Of a stretch of DNA of 39,928 nucleotides, positions 21,802 through 28,999 are shown one piece after another (within the stretch, counting starts at the first letter, position 1; the number at the start of each line of letters is the position of its first letter). Source of the stretch: Acinetobacter brisouii (lineage in GTDB: Bacteria; Pseudomonadota; Gammaproteobacteria; Pseudomonadales; Moraxellaceae); contig NZ_BKNN01000023.1 of NCBI RefSeq assembly GCF_008993995.1, positions 1 through 39,928 on the forward strand. Direction: 5' to 3'. A program made the translations under genes and the position numbers. Below the pieces are notes generated by a model. The model saw only the letters and a list, made by a program, of their open reading frames with translations, made no database searches and had not been told where the DNA came from.

Positions 21802-23622
21802 TTATTGAATTTTAGGGGCTTGTAAAGGTTTATCTAAAGGAACGTCTAACAGGCGTAAGAATTCCTGCATGGTTCGCGCAAATACAGGGGCAGAAACCGT
21901 ACCCCCATAATATGTACCTTGCGGGTTTTCCACCACGACAACCATCGCAATACGAGGATTACTCACAGGTGCAACCCCTGCAAACAATGCACGATATTCT
22001 GTCTTCGAATAACCACGGCGGTCTGCATTCAATTTATGCGCTGTCCCTGTTTTACCTGCCACACGATAACCCGGAATCTGTGCCTGTGTTGCTGTACCAC
22101 CAGGTTGAGTCACTTGCTCCATCATCAGTACCACTTGATCTGCAATCTTAGGATCAAGCACTTGTTTCCCCTGAGCAGGTTTGTTCAGCTTATACAAGGT
22201 GAGTGGCATCTCTACCCCATGATTTGCCAACATGGCATAACCTTGTACCAACTGTAAAACAGTTGCATTGAGACCATAACCATAAGCCATTGTGCCAATC
22301 TCGGACATATTCCAGTATTTTGATGGCAAGATTAAACCTGCACTTTCCCCTGGAAAATGTACCGCAGAACGTTGACCAAAGCCGACACGTTTAAAGAAAG
22401 TTGGAATGGTTGGTGTTGGCAATGACAATGCAATCGTTGCCGCCCCGACGTTGGAGGATTTGATAATTACCCCTGCCAAGGTCAATGCACCATAATTATG
22501 GGTATCATGAATAATATGATTGCCAATTCTCATGGAGCCAGGAGCCGTATTAATGACACTGTTGGCTGTATATTTACCACTTTCTAATGCTGCTGAAATA
22601 GTAAAAGGTTTCATGGTTGAACCCGGTTCAAACATGTCAATCGCACCACGGTTACGCATGGCATCCTTGTTGTTCAAACTGGCTTTATCATTTGGGTTAT
22701 ACGATGGCCAACTGCTCATCGCCAAGATTTCACCTGTTTTGACATCAACCGCAATTGCTGTTGCTGAACGTGCATTATTGGCAATTCCTGCCGCAGTCAA
22801 CTCTCGATACATGATGTACTGCAAACGTGAATCAATGCTTAGGGTAAAGTTTTCACCCGCCTGTACAGGTTTCACCACTTCAGGGTCTTTGACACGATTA
22901 CCGTATTTATCTCGAATATTGACTTGCAGCCCATTCACTCCTGAGAGTTTTTTATTGAGCTGCATTTCCAAGCCTTCGACCCCTTTACCATCATTATTGG
23001 TCAAGCCAATAATTTGAGCATTTGGCTGGGGCTGTGGGTAAAAACGCTTGTACGATTTTTCGGTATAAACCCCTTGGAAATTATGTTTTAAAATAAAATC
23101 TGCTTGCGGTGGTGGCACTTCAGTTTTGAGAACCAAATAACGTGAATGTGGATGTGCCTGCATTTGCTTTTTCAGCCAGTCCGCATCAACCCCGACAATA
23201 TTGGCAAGTTCATCCAGATTGAAATTTTTGTCTGGTAATTTTTGTTTCGGTTTACGACGTTCACCCGGCTTTAACGGTGCGGTCATATCGTCATAAAGCT
23301 TTTTATTTTCAAAATAATCGCGTGGATCCATCACCACTTTCATGATCGGGGTGCTAATTGCCAAAGGCACACCATTACGATCACTAATAATGCCCCTCAT
23401 AGCACGGATCGTTTCATCACGCAAAATCAAGGCATTGGCCTTATTTTGCAAAAAGTCACGGTTAATGACCTGCACATAAAATGCACGGATGACCAAGACC
23501 ACAAAGCAAAACAGCACAATGCCCCACAACAAATAGAAGCGCCACTGATCAAAAGTAATTTCGCTCTTTTCAGTCACTGAAAGTTTGGCTTTACGTTTTA
23601 AATTCATTCGTTTTTCAGTCAT
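21802..23622 (-). CDS. ftsI: Septal peptidoglycan transpeptidase PBP3
   Basis: FtsI is the class B penicillin-binding protein that cross-links septal peptidoglycan with FtsW. The 606-aa protein has a basic cytoplasmic N-terminus, one membrane segment (about residues 28-50), a pedestal domain and a transpeptidase domain. Active-site motifs are S335-T-M-K338, S389-S-N391 and K524-T-G-T. A Pro/Lys-rich stretch at about residues 115-133 in the pedestal also occurs, as far as I recall, in other Acinetobacter PBP3 sequences. It follows ftsL by 10 bp with AAGG upstream of its ATG. I did not try to call resistance substitutions. Confidence 0.95.
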   Translation of the reverse strand: MTEKRMNLKRKAKLSVTEKSEITFDQWRFYLLWGIVLFCFVVLVIRAFYVQVINRDFLQNKANALILRDETIRAMRGIISDRNGVPLAISTPIMKVVMDPRDYFENKKLYDDMTAPLKPGERRKPKQKLPDKNFNLDELANIVGVDADWLKKQMQAHPHSRYLVLKTEVPPPQADFILKHNFQGVYTEKSYKRFYPQPQPNAQIIGLTNNDGKGVEGLEMQLNKKLSGVNGLQVNIRDKYGNRVKDPEVVKPVQAGENFTLSIDSRLQYIMYRELTAAGIANNARSATAIAVDVKTGEILAMSSWPSYNPNDKASLNNKDAMRNRGAIDMFEPGSTMKPFTISAALESGKYTANSVINTAPGSMRIGNHIIHDTHNYGALTLAGVIIKSSNVGAATIALSLPTPTIPTFFKRVGFGQRSAVHFPGESAGLILPSKYWNMSEIGTMAYGYGLNATVLQLVQGYAMLANHGVEMPLTLYKLNKPAQGKQVLDPKIADQVVLMMEQVTQPGGTATQAQIPGYRVAGKTGTAHKLNADRRGYSKTEYRALFAGVAPVSNPRIAMVVVVENPQGTYYGGTVSAPVFARTMQEFLRLLDVPLDKPLQAPKIQ

Positions 23623-23632
23623 TGAACTGACC

Positions 23633-23968
23633 TTACTTTTGCTGTGCTGTGGAAGGAAGAGAAATCACCACAGTATCTGATGGAGGTGGTGAATACATTC
23701 GAAGTTGGGTCACTGCACGTGTACCGATTTGAGCTGTTGCCCCAAAGGTTTGCTGCTCAATCAACAAACGCCCCCATTCTGCATTTAGATCATCTTCATT
23801 GCGCAGCAAACTACTCATTTGCCGATAGTCATATCGGTATTCATAGACTTCAAAGACCACCATGATCGCACTGATAAAAATCAAGGCAATCAAAACAAAA
23901 TAGGTCAGCGCTTTTTTAACAACTGTCCGGTCTTTAGTGGATTTTTCTTCAACAACCTCTGTATTCAT
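23633..23968 (-). CDS. ftsL: Cell division protein FtsL
   Basis: FtsL is a small bitopic protein of the divisome that forms a complex with FtsB and FtsQ and activates FtsWI. The 111-aa product has a charged cytoplasmic tail, a single membrane segment at about residues 20-41 and a periplasmic coiled coil (about 44-95, with NEDDLNAEWGRLLIEQQTF). Sequence conservation in this family is low, so the call leans on topology, length and position between rsmH and ftsI. The start has AAGG upstream and lies 10 bp past the rsmH stop. Confidence 0.9.
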   Translation of the reverse strand: MNTEVVEEKSTKDRTVVKKALTYFVLIALIFISAIMVVFEVYEYRYDYRQMSSLLRNEDDLNAEWGRLLIEQQTFGATAQIGTRAVTQLRMYSPPPSDTVVISLPSTAQQK

Positions 23969-23978
23969 GGCGTGCCTT

Positions 23979-24893
23979 TTATTGCTCTAATCGTTCAGCC
24001 ACACGTAACCATGCACTACGTGAGCGCGGATTACTTTTTACTTCTTGTTCACTTGCACGAATGCGTGAAATTTTCTTTAAACGGCGGGTATCGATCTGCT
24101 GTTGAGGCATTCCCCAGCCGCTATCTTCTGGCAAAGTTGATTCTTTCTGAATAAATTGTTTAATCAAACGATCTTCTAAAGAATGGAAACTAATCACAGC
24201 TAAGCGTCCATGTGCAGATAGCATATTGACCGCTTGTGGGAGAAAAATTTCGATATCATCGAGTTCTTTGTTAATCGCAATCCGAATCGCTTGGAAAGTT
24301 CGAGTTGCAGGATGTTTATTTTTTTCCCACTTAGGATGAGCCGTTTTGACAATTTCCGCCAATCGTGCTGTTGTAGTGATTTCACCCGCCTGTTTAATGG
24401 CACGGGCAATACGGCGGCTATAGCGCTCTTCACCATACTGAAAAATAATGTTAGCGAGCGCCTCTTCTTCAATTTGCATTAACCATTCGCTGGCAGTTTG
24501 CCCTTGCGAATTATCCATACGCATATCTAAAGGGCCATCTTGCATAAAACTAAAACCACGTTCAGCCTGATCGAGCTGCGGAGAGGACACGCCTAAATCT
24601 GCCATGATGCCATCCACAGTATCTAACCCTAAAGCTGTTAATTCTTGTTGGACATCGGCAAAGCTGGCATGAATAATTTTAAAACGTGAATCTTGTTGTT
24701 CTAATTCGGCAGCAACAGCTAAAGCTTGAGGATCTTTGTCAAAAGCATAAACACGGCTATTGGCATCGAGTTTTGATAAGAGTAAACGGCTATGTCCACC
24801 ACGCCCAAACGTGGCATCGACATAAATTCCTGTATGGCGATCTGCTAACAAAGCATCAATAGTTTCATGGAGCAATACAGAAATATGAGACAT
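23979..24893 (-). CDS. rsmH: 16S rRNA (cytosine1402-N4)-methyltransferase
   Basis: RsmH (MraW) methylates N4 of C1402 in the decoding region of 16S rRNA. The N-terminal HISVLLHE segment, the SAM motif DATFGRGGHS at residues 26-35, DLGVSSPQLD and the C-terminal HSLEDR segment are family hallmarks. Length is 304 aa, slightly under the E. coli protein. It is the first gene of this division cluster; the regulator mraZ, which precedes it in many bacteria, is absent, and a promoter is visible directly upstream instead. The Shine-Dalgarno sequence is weak. Confidence 0.95.
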   Translation of the reverse strand: MSHISVLLHETIDALLADRHTGIYVDATFGRGGHSRLLLSKLDANSRVYAFDKDPQALAVAAELEQQDSRFKIIHASFADVQQELTALGLDTVDGIMADLGVSSPQLDQAERGFSFMQDGPLDMRMDNSQGQTASEWLMQIEEEALANIIFQYGEERYSRRIARAIKQAGEITTTARLAEIVKTAHPKWEKNKHPATRTFQAIRIAINKELDDIEIFLPQAVNMLSAHGRLAVISFHSLEDRLIKQFIQKESTLPEDSGWGMPQQQIDTRRLKKISRIRASEQEVKSNPRSRSAWLRVAERLEQ

Positions 24894-24929
24894 ACGAACG
24901 GAAATCGAGAGTTAAAAACGTAATTGCAC

Positions 24930-24958
24930 ATTATCTCTAGGTTTCACGCAAGTTCCAA
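24930..24958 (-). promoter_or_regulatory. Putative sigma-70 promoter of the rsmH operon
   Basis: On the minus strand TTGGAA (24958-24953) and GATAAT (24935-24930) are separated by exactly 17 bp. Transcription would start near 24923, about 30 bp before the rsmH ATG. The match is good but not perfect (4/6 and 5/6). Confidence 0.5.
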
Positions 24959-25011
24959 ACGGCTTTTTGTAGGGAAATATTATTTTGCGATAGTTATTTC
25001 CGTTGTTTGTT

Positions 25012-25057
25012 AAAAAAATCAGCAAATCAATTGCCTGCTCCAAGCCGATTGGAGCAG
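25012..25057 (-). terminator. Terminator region after the sulfate-binding protein gene
   Basis: A 9-bp perfect stem (CTGCTCCAA at 25035-25043, TTGGAGCAG at 25049-25057) begins a few bases past the stop. It is followed on the minus strand by a small GCAA/TTGC hairpin and then TTTTTTT. The T-run is better placed for the second hairpin, so the two may act together. Confidence 0.6.
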
Positions 25058-25062
25058 TTCTT

Positions 25063-26064
25063 TCACGGTTGACGATAAATCTGATCAAAAACTCCACCAT
25101 TGGCAAAATGGATTTTTTGCGCTTTAGCCCAACCACCAAAAACCTGATCAATGGTAAATAATTTAATTTTCGGGAACTTAGCAGCGTACTGCTGAGCAAC
25201 TTTGGCATTGCGTGGACGGAAATTATATTTGGCAGCCAAAGCTTGTCCTTGTGGTGAATACAAAAAGTTTAAATACCCTTTTGCCAATAAGCGATTACCA
25301 TCTTTATCGACGGTTTTATCAACAATTGCGACCGATGGTTCAGCCAAAATAGAAACTGAAGGATAAACGATTTGATATTCACCTTTACCCAAAGTATTTT
25401 GAGCCAATAATGCTTCATTTTCCCATGTCAGCAACACATCACCAATACCTCGCTCAGCAAATGTGGTCAGTGAACCTCGTGCCCCTGAGTCCAATACTTT
25501 TACATTGTGATACAGTTTAGACACTAGTTCACGCGCTTTAGCATCGTTCCCTGCGGGTTGTTTCAGTGCATAACCCCATGCTGCCAAATAAATCCAACGA
25601 GGAGCACCTCCCGTTTTTGGATTTGGCGTAATAATTTCCACACCTGAGCGAGTAAGATCATTCCAGTCGTGAATTTTCTTCGGGTTGCCTTTTCGTACCA
25701 AAAAAACCACTGTTGAGGTGTACGGTGCCGAATGTTGTGGGAACTGATTTTGCCAGTCTTTACGGATATAGCCTGCATTGGCAATTTCATCAATATCATT
25801 GGCAAGCGCTAAGGTCACAACATCTGCTTGTAAACCTGAAGCAACTGCACGTGCCTGCTTGCCCGAGCCACCATGCGACTGTTTAAAATCGACCTTTTCA
25901 CCTGTGCGCTTGAGCCAATATTGTCCAAAAACCCGATTGTATTCTTGATAAAATTCACGAGTCGGATCATAAGAGACATTTAAAAAGCTTCTATCTGCAT
26001 GTACCCATGCACTACTTCCCATTAAAAATGCCAATAGCCCACCCATCATCCACTGTTTTTTCAT
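25063..26064 (-). CDS. sbp: Sulfate ABC transporter periplasmic substrate-binding protein
   Basis: This is a periplasmic sulfate-binding protein of the Sbp/CysP family. It would deliver sulfate to the CysTWA importer, but no transporter genes lie in the window. A signal peptide (residues 1-23, ending VHA) is followed by the family segments NVSYDPTREFYQEYN, KQSHGGSGKQARAV, NPKTGGAPRW and LTWENEA. Length is 333 aa, typical. It is flanked by its own terminator and a 348-bp upstream region, so it is probably monocistronic. Sbp genes are usually induced under sulfate limitation by CysB; I see no proven CysB site. Sbp and CysP cannot be told apart securely by eye. Confidence 0.9.
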   Translation of the reverse strand: MKKQWMMGGLLAFLMGSSAWVHADRSFLNVSYDPTREFYQEYNRVFGQYWLKRTGEKVDFKQSHGGSGKQARAVASGLQADVVTLALANDIDEIANAGYIRKDWQNQFPQHSAPYTSTVVFLVRKGNPKKIHDWNDLTRSGVEIITPNPKTGGAPRWIYLAAWGYALKQPAGNDAKARELVSKLYHNVKVLDSGARGSLTTFAERGIGDVLLTWENEALLAQNTLGKGEYQIVYPSVSILAEPSVAIVDKTVDKDGNRLLAKGYLNFLYSPQGQALAAKYNFRPRNAKVAQQYAAKFPKIKLFTIDQVFGGWAKAQKIHFANGGVFDQIYRQP

Positions 26065-26412
26065 TTCTTATTCTCAAAATACGCTTAAGATCACTATACG
26101 GATTTTGGATATTTTTAAAATATCATTGATTTATAATGTTTTATTCTAAGCTTTGATGTTTTTTTCACTATGCACGTTACAATGTAATCTTGGCTTTTGC
26201 GCAATACTCCATGATGACTACATATTCCTCTGCTAAAACAGCAGTTGTGCAACGTTCAACAACATTCTGCCTAAGCATGTAGGTATTTTGTAAAAAATAT
26301 TCACTTTTTTTATATGAATGTACGCTATAGTGGCTATGAAGTGACAGCAATACATTCATTGTAAGCAAGGTATAACAACAACAGGCGATTTCAACTTTTG
26401 GAGTTTGGGTCT
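26065..26412. promoter_or_regulatory. Divergent intergenic region between sbp and a small secreted protein gene
   Basis: This AT-rich stretch of 348 bp must hold the divergent promoters and contains no gene I can support. A near-perfect palindrome, GATATTTT-T-AAAATATC, lies at 26108-26124, about 45 bp upstream of the sbp start. It could be an operator for sbp. TATAGT at 26326-26331 is a possible -10 for the rightward gene, but no good -35 was found. Confidence 0.4.
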
Positions 26413-26697
26413 ATGACATATTTTCGTGGTGTAATTTTAGGGCTGTGCCTCAGTGCAGGAGCAACTGCAAGCTATGCCAATGTCATCCAAAACAAAACCC
26501 AAAGTACGCACCCTTCATCTTTAATTGAAAAAGAACTCAGCAAACAAAAGCAAAATACCAAAGCAATTAATTCAGATCTCGACAGCATCAAGATTTTAAA
26601 TGCCATTCACGTCCAACCAAGCCAAAGTTTTTTCGCTTACCAACATGAACGCTTCTCTCGACTTCTTCAAGCATTATTTCCAACACGCGACTCTTAA
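26413..26697 (+). CDS. Small secreted protein of unknown function
   Basis: A 94-aa reading frame begins at the ATG at 26413, with GGAG 9 nt upstream; an in-frame TTG 15 bp earlier is less likely. The first 22 or so residues form a convincing Sec signal peptide (hydrophobic core GVILGLCLSAGATA, then SYAN). The mature part is about 70 residues, polar, rich in Lys, Gln and Ser, with no cysteines and no motif I recognise. It ends 112 bp before gltX and has the same orientation. I do not recognise the family; the signal peptide and ribosome binding site make it a likely real gene. Confidence 0.65.
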   Translation: MTYFRGVILGLCLSAGATASYANVIQNKTQSTHPSSLIEKELSKQKQNTKAINSDLDSIKILNAIHVQPSQSFFAYQHERFSRLLQALFPTRDS

Positions 26698-26771
26698 TTC
26701 GTAGCACCGATCAATTCAAATCTTGCCTTGTATTACGTTGGTTTTTTCACGTTTTACAGGGCTTTTTTCGT

Positions 26772-26777
26772 TATAAT
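26772..26777 (+). promoter_or_regulatory. Probable -10 element of the gltX promoter
   Basis: A consensus TATAAT lies 32 bp upstream of the gltX ATG. The -35 at a 16-18 bp spacing is weak. A start near 26784 would give a leader of about 26 nt. Confidence 0.5.
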
Positions 26778-26809
26778 AGCCCGCATTAGAGTTTAAAACT
26801 GAATCCATT

Positions 26810-28321
26810 ATGAAAGTCCGTACTCGTATCGCACCCTCTCCTACAGGCTTCCCTCATGTAGGTACAGCTTATATCGCATTATTTAACTTGTGCTTTGCCA
26901 AACAGCATGGCGGTGAGTTTATTTTACGTATCGAAGATACTGATCAGCTACGTTCAACGCCTGAATCAGAAAAAATGATTTTGGATTCATTGCGCTGGTT
27001 AGGGATCGAATGGTCTGAGGGGCCAGATGTTGGTGGTCCACATGCACCTTACCGTCAGTCTGAACGTATGCATATCTACAAACAATATGCTTTAGAGTTG
27101 GTGGCAAAAGGACATGCATTTTACTGTTTTGCCAGCGCAGAAGAACTCGATCAAATGCGCGCAGAACAGCAAGCACGTGGTGAATCTCCAAAATACGATG
27201 GTCGCGGTCTAAAACTTTCACAAGAAGAAGTTCAGCGTCGCCTTGAAGCGGGTGAACCCCATGTAATTCGTATGAAAGTGCCCGAAGAAGGCATTTGTAA
27301 GGTCAATGATTTACTGCGTGGTGAAGTCGATATTCCTTGGGCACAAGTGGATATGCAAATTTTGCTGAAAACTGACGGTCTACCAACCTACCACTTGGCA
27401 AACGTGGTCGATGACCATTTGATGCAAATTACCCATGTCTTCCGTGGTGAAGAATGGTTACCTTCTGCACCAAAACACCAGTTGCTTTACCAATATTTCG
27501 GTTGGGACATGCCACAGCTATGCCACATGCCGTTATTGCGTAACCCAGACAAATCAAAACTGTCTAAACGTAAAAACCCGACATCAATCAACTACTACCG
27601 TGACATCGGTGTATTACCAGAAGCCTTGTTGAACTACTTGGGTCGTATGGGCTGGTCAATGCCTGACGAGCGTGAAGTGTTTACCTTACAAGACATGATG
27701 GACAATTTTGATATTCATCGTGTGTCTTTGGGTGGTCCAGTGTTTGATGTAGACAAACTCAACTGGTTGAATGGTCAGTGGATTAAAGGTTTAAGCCCGA
27801 TTCAACTGCTTGAGCGTATTTTGACTTGGCAAAATGACAGCAAAAAACTGGAAGATATTGCCGCAGCGATTCAACCACGAATCAACTTGTTGTCTGAAGC
27901 AGTAAACTGGTCAGCATTCTACTTCAACCACATGCCAAACATCACCGCTGAAATGTTTGAAAGCAAAAAACTCAGCCAAGAACAAGTCCGTCAAAGCTTA
28001 CAGTTTGCTATCTGGCGTCTGGAAAAAACCTTCACATGGAACAATGATACGGTCAGCCAAATCCTGATGGATTTAGCCAACCAAATGGGCATTAAACTGC
28101 GTGACTTTATGCCAGCGTTCTTTATTGCGATTGCAGGTTCAACCAGTTCTACCCCTGTGATGCAAGCGATGGTCACTATTGGCCCAGACTTAACTTATGC
28201 TCGCCTGCGTCGTGCCCTTGAAATCATGGGTGTCCCAAGCAAAAAAGAGCTTAAAGTTTGGGAAAAACTCAATGAAAGCATTCAATTGCCGAAAAATGAA
28301 GCAACTGAAGCGACTGAGTAA
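26810..28321 (+). CDS. gltX: Glutamyl-tRNA synthetase
   Basis: GltX charges tRNA-Glu with glutamate. It is a class I synthetase: the HIGH-type signature is H16-V-G-T19 following APSPTG, and the KMSKS-type signature is K250-L-S-K-R254. Glutamate-recognition segments such as RIEDTD and an anticodon-binding alpha-helical C-terminus are present. Length is 503 aa, slightly longer than in E. coli. The ATG lacks a clear Shine-Dalgarno sequence. Whether it also mischarges tRNA-Gln cannot be judged from the sequence. tRNA-Ala and tRNA-Glu genes follow within 55 bp and 156 bp of its stop; the latter encodes its own substrate. Confidence 0.96.
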   Translation: MKVRTRIAPSPTGFPHVGTAYIALFNLCFAKQHGGEFILRIEDTDQLRSTPESEKMILDSLRWLGIEWSEGPDVGGPHAPYRQSERMHIYKQYALELVAKGHAFYCFASAEELDQMRAEQQARGESPKYDGRGLKLSQEEVQRRLEAGEPHVIRMKVPEEGICKVNDLLRGEVDIPWAQVDMQILLKTDGLPTYHLANVVDDHLMQITHVFRGEEWLPSAPKHQLLYQYFGWDMPQLCHMPLLRNPDKSKLSKRKNPTSINYYRDIGVLPEALLNYLGRMGWSMPDEREVFTLQDMMDNFDIHRVSLGGPVFDVDKLNWLNGQWIKGLSPIQLLERILTWQNDSKKLEDIAAAIQPRINLLSEAVNWSAFYFNHMPNITAEMFESKKLSQEQVRQSLQFAIWRLEKTFTWNNDTVSQILMDLANQMGIKLRDFMPAFFIAIAGSTSSTPVMQAMVTIGPDLTYARLRRALEIMGVPSKKELKVWEKLNESIQLPKNEATEATE

Positions 28322-28330
28322 TATTCTTGC

Positions 28331-28359
28331 TTGACGTGTGAGTGGAATGCCCCTAATAT
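28331..28359 (+). promoter_or_regulatory. Sigma-70 promoter of the tRNA-Ala/tRNA-Glu pair
   Basis: TTGACG (28331-28336) and TAATAT (28354-28359) have the ideal 17-bp spacing, and the first tRNA starts 17 bp beyond. The sequence between -10 and start is GC-rich (GCGC), as in stringently controlled stable-RNA promoters. A 7-bp inverted repeat (GTGTGAG at 28336-28342, CTCACAC at 28364-28370) brackets the spacer and -10. Confidence 0.75.
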
Positions 28360-28375
28360 TGCGCTCACACAGACT

Positions 28376-28451
28376 GGGGTCATAGCTCAGTTGGTAGAGC
28401 GCTACAATGGCATTGTAGAGGTCAGCGGTTCGATCCCGCTTGGCTCCACCA
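28376..28451 (+). tRNA. tRNA-Ala (anticodon GGC)
   Basis: A 76-nt cloverleaf is complete. It has an acceptor stem GGGGTCA/TGGCTCC, a D arm with AGCTCAGTTGGTAGAGC, an anticodon stem CTACA/TGTAG around loop ATGGCAT (anticodon GGC, reading GCC and GCU), a T loop TTCGATC, and an encoded CCA end. Confidence 0.95.
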
Positions 28452-28476
28452 AACCTCAGAAGTGTTGCCTCAATAA

Positions 28477-28552
28477 GTCCCTATCGTCTAGAGGCCTAGG
28501 ACATCGCCCTTTCACGGCGGTAACCGGGGTTCGAATCCCCGTAGGGACGCCA
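28477..28552 (+). tRNA. tRNA-Glu (anticodon TTC)
   Basis: A 76-nt cloverleaf has acceptor stem GTCCCTA/TAGGGAC, the D arm CGTCTAGAGGCCTAGGACA characteristic of tRNA-Glu, anticodon loop CTTTCAC (anticodon TTC), T loop TTCGAAT, and an encoded CCA. It lies 25 bp after tRNA-Ala and shares its promoter. It is the substrate of the adjacent gltX product. Confidence 0.96.
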
Positions 28553-28560
28553 AATTCTAA

Positions 28561-28591
28561 AAAACCACTGACCTGATCAGTGGTTTTTTTT
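28561..28591 (+). terminator. Terminator of the tRNA-Ala/tRNA-Glu transcript
   Basis: An 11-bp perfect stem (AAAACCACTGA at 28561-28571, TCAGTGGTTTT at 28577-28587) is followed by a T-run, 8 bp past the tRNA-Glu CCA. Confidence 0.85.
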
Positions 28592-28656
28592 CGACTCAAC
28601 TTTTTGCTTTGTCATGAAGTTCGCTAAAATAACCATAAATTGATTTGGGAGTGTTT

Positions 28657-28995
28657 ATGCAATACCGTTGCCCACAATGCCAAAGCGCTAAAATTATGCC
28701 TGTTGCTCAAGGTTCAAATGCTGTCCGTCCAGAAATTCCAAAAAGTCTGGTGGTGTTGGTATTTTCTATTTTCCTGTTATTACTGCTTGTGGTCGCCAGT
28801 ATAGTGATGTGGATTTTTGCTGATGGTGCAAGCCCGATTCTACAAATCGCAACGGTTGTGGTCTTTATTGTGACTGTGGGCTCAGGCTTACTGTTTTGGC
28901 GTCAGCTACCCAACTTTAAAGTGTCGATGCAAGGTTTCTTGCAGTCACAAAAAGCGTGGAAATGCCGTGACTGTCACCATGAATGGCATTTATAA
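28657..28995 (+). CDS. Two-helix membrane protein with a split zinc ribbon
   Basis: The 112-aa product starts at the ATG at 28657 with GGGAG 5 nt upstream; an in-frame TTG 12 bp earlier is less likely. It begins with CPQC (C5, C8), crosses the membrane twice (about residues 30-54 and 61-81) and ends with CRDC (C103, C106) followed by HHEWHL. Two membrane segments place both ends on the same side, probably the cytoplasm, so the two CxxC knuckles could fold together as one zinc ribbon. I do not recognise a named family. It converges on the CDF exporter gene with a gap of 4 bp and no terminator between them. A role in metal or redox sensing would be inference from motif and neighbour only. Confidence 0.7.
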   Translation: MQYRCPQCQSAKIMPVAQGSNAVRPEIPKSLVVLVFSIFLLLLLVVASIVMWIFADGASPILQIATVVVFIVTVGSGLLFWRQLPNFKVSMQGFLQSQKAWKCRDCHHEWHL

Positions 28996-28999
28996 AACC

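Noticed and set aside
22520-23017. A 165-codon plus-strand frame opposite ftsI
   Set aside because: Lies wholly within ftsI on the other strand and mirrors its codon pattern.
24912-25208. A 98-codon minus-strand frame between rsmH and sbp
   Set aside because: It mostly overlaps the 3' part of sbp in another frame, spans the sbp terminator and the rsmH promoter, and its translation has no recognisable features.
26177-26368. A 63-codon minus-strand frame in the sbp upstream gap
   Set aside because: No ribosome binding site, no coherent domain, and it sits where divergent promoters are needed.
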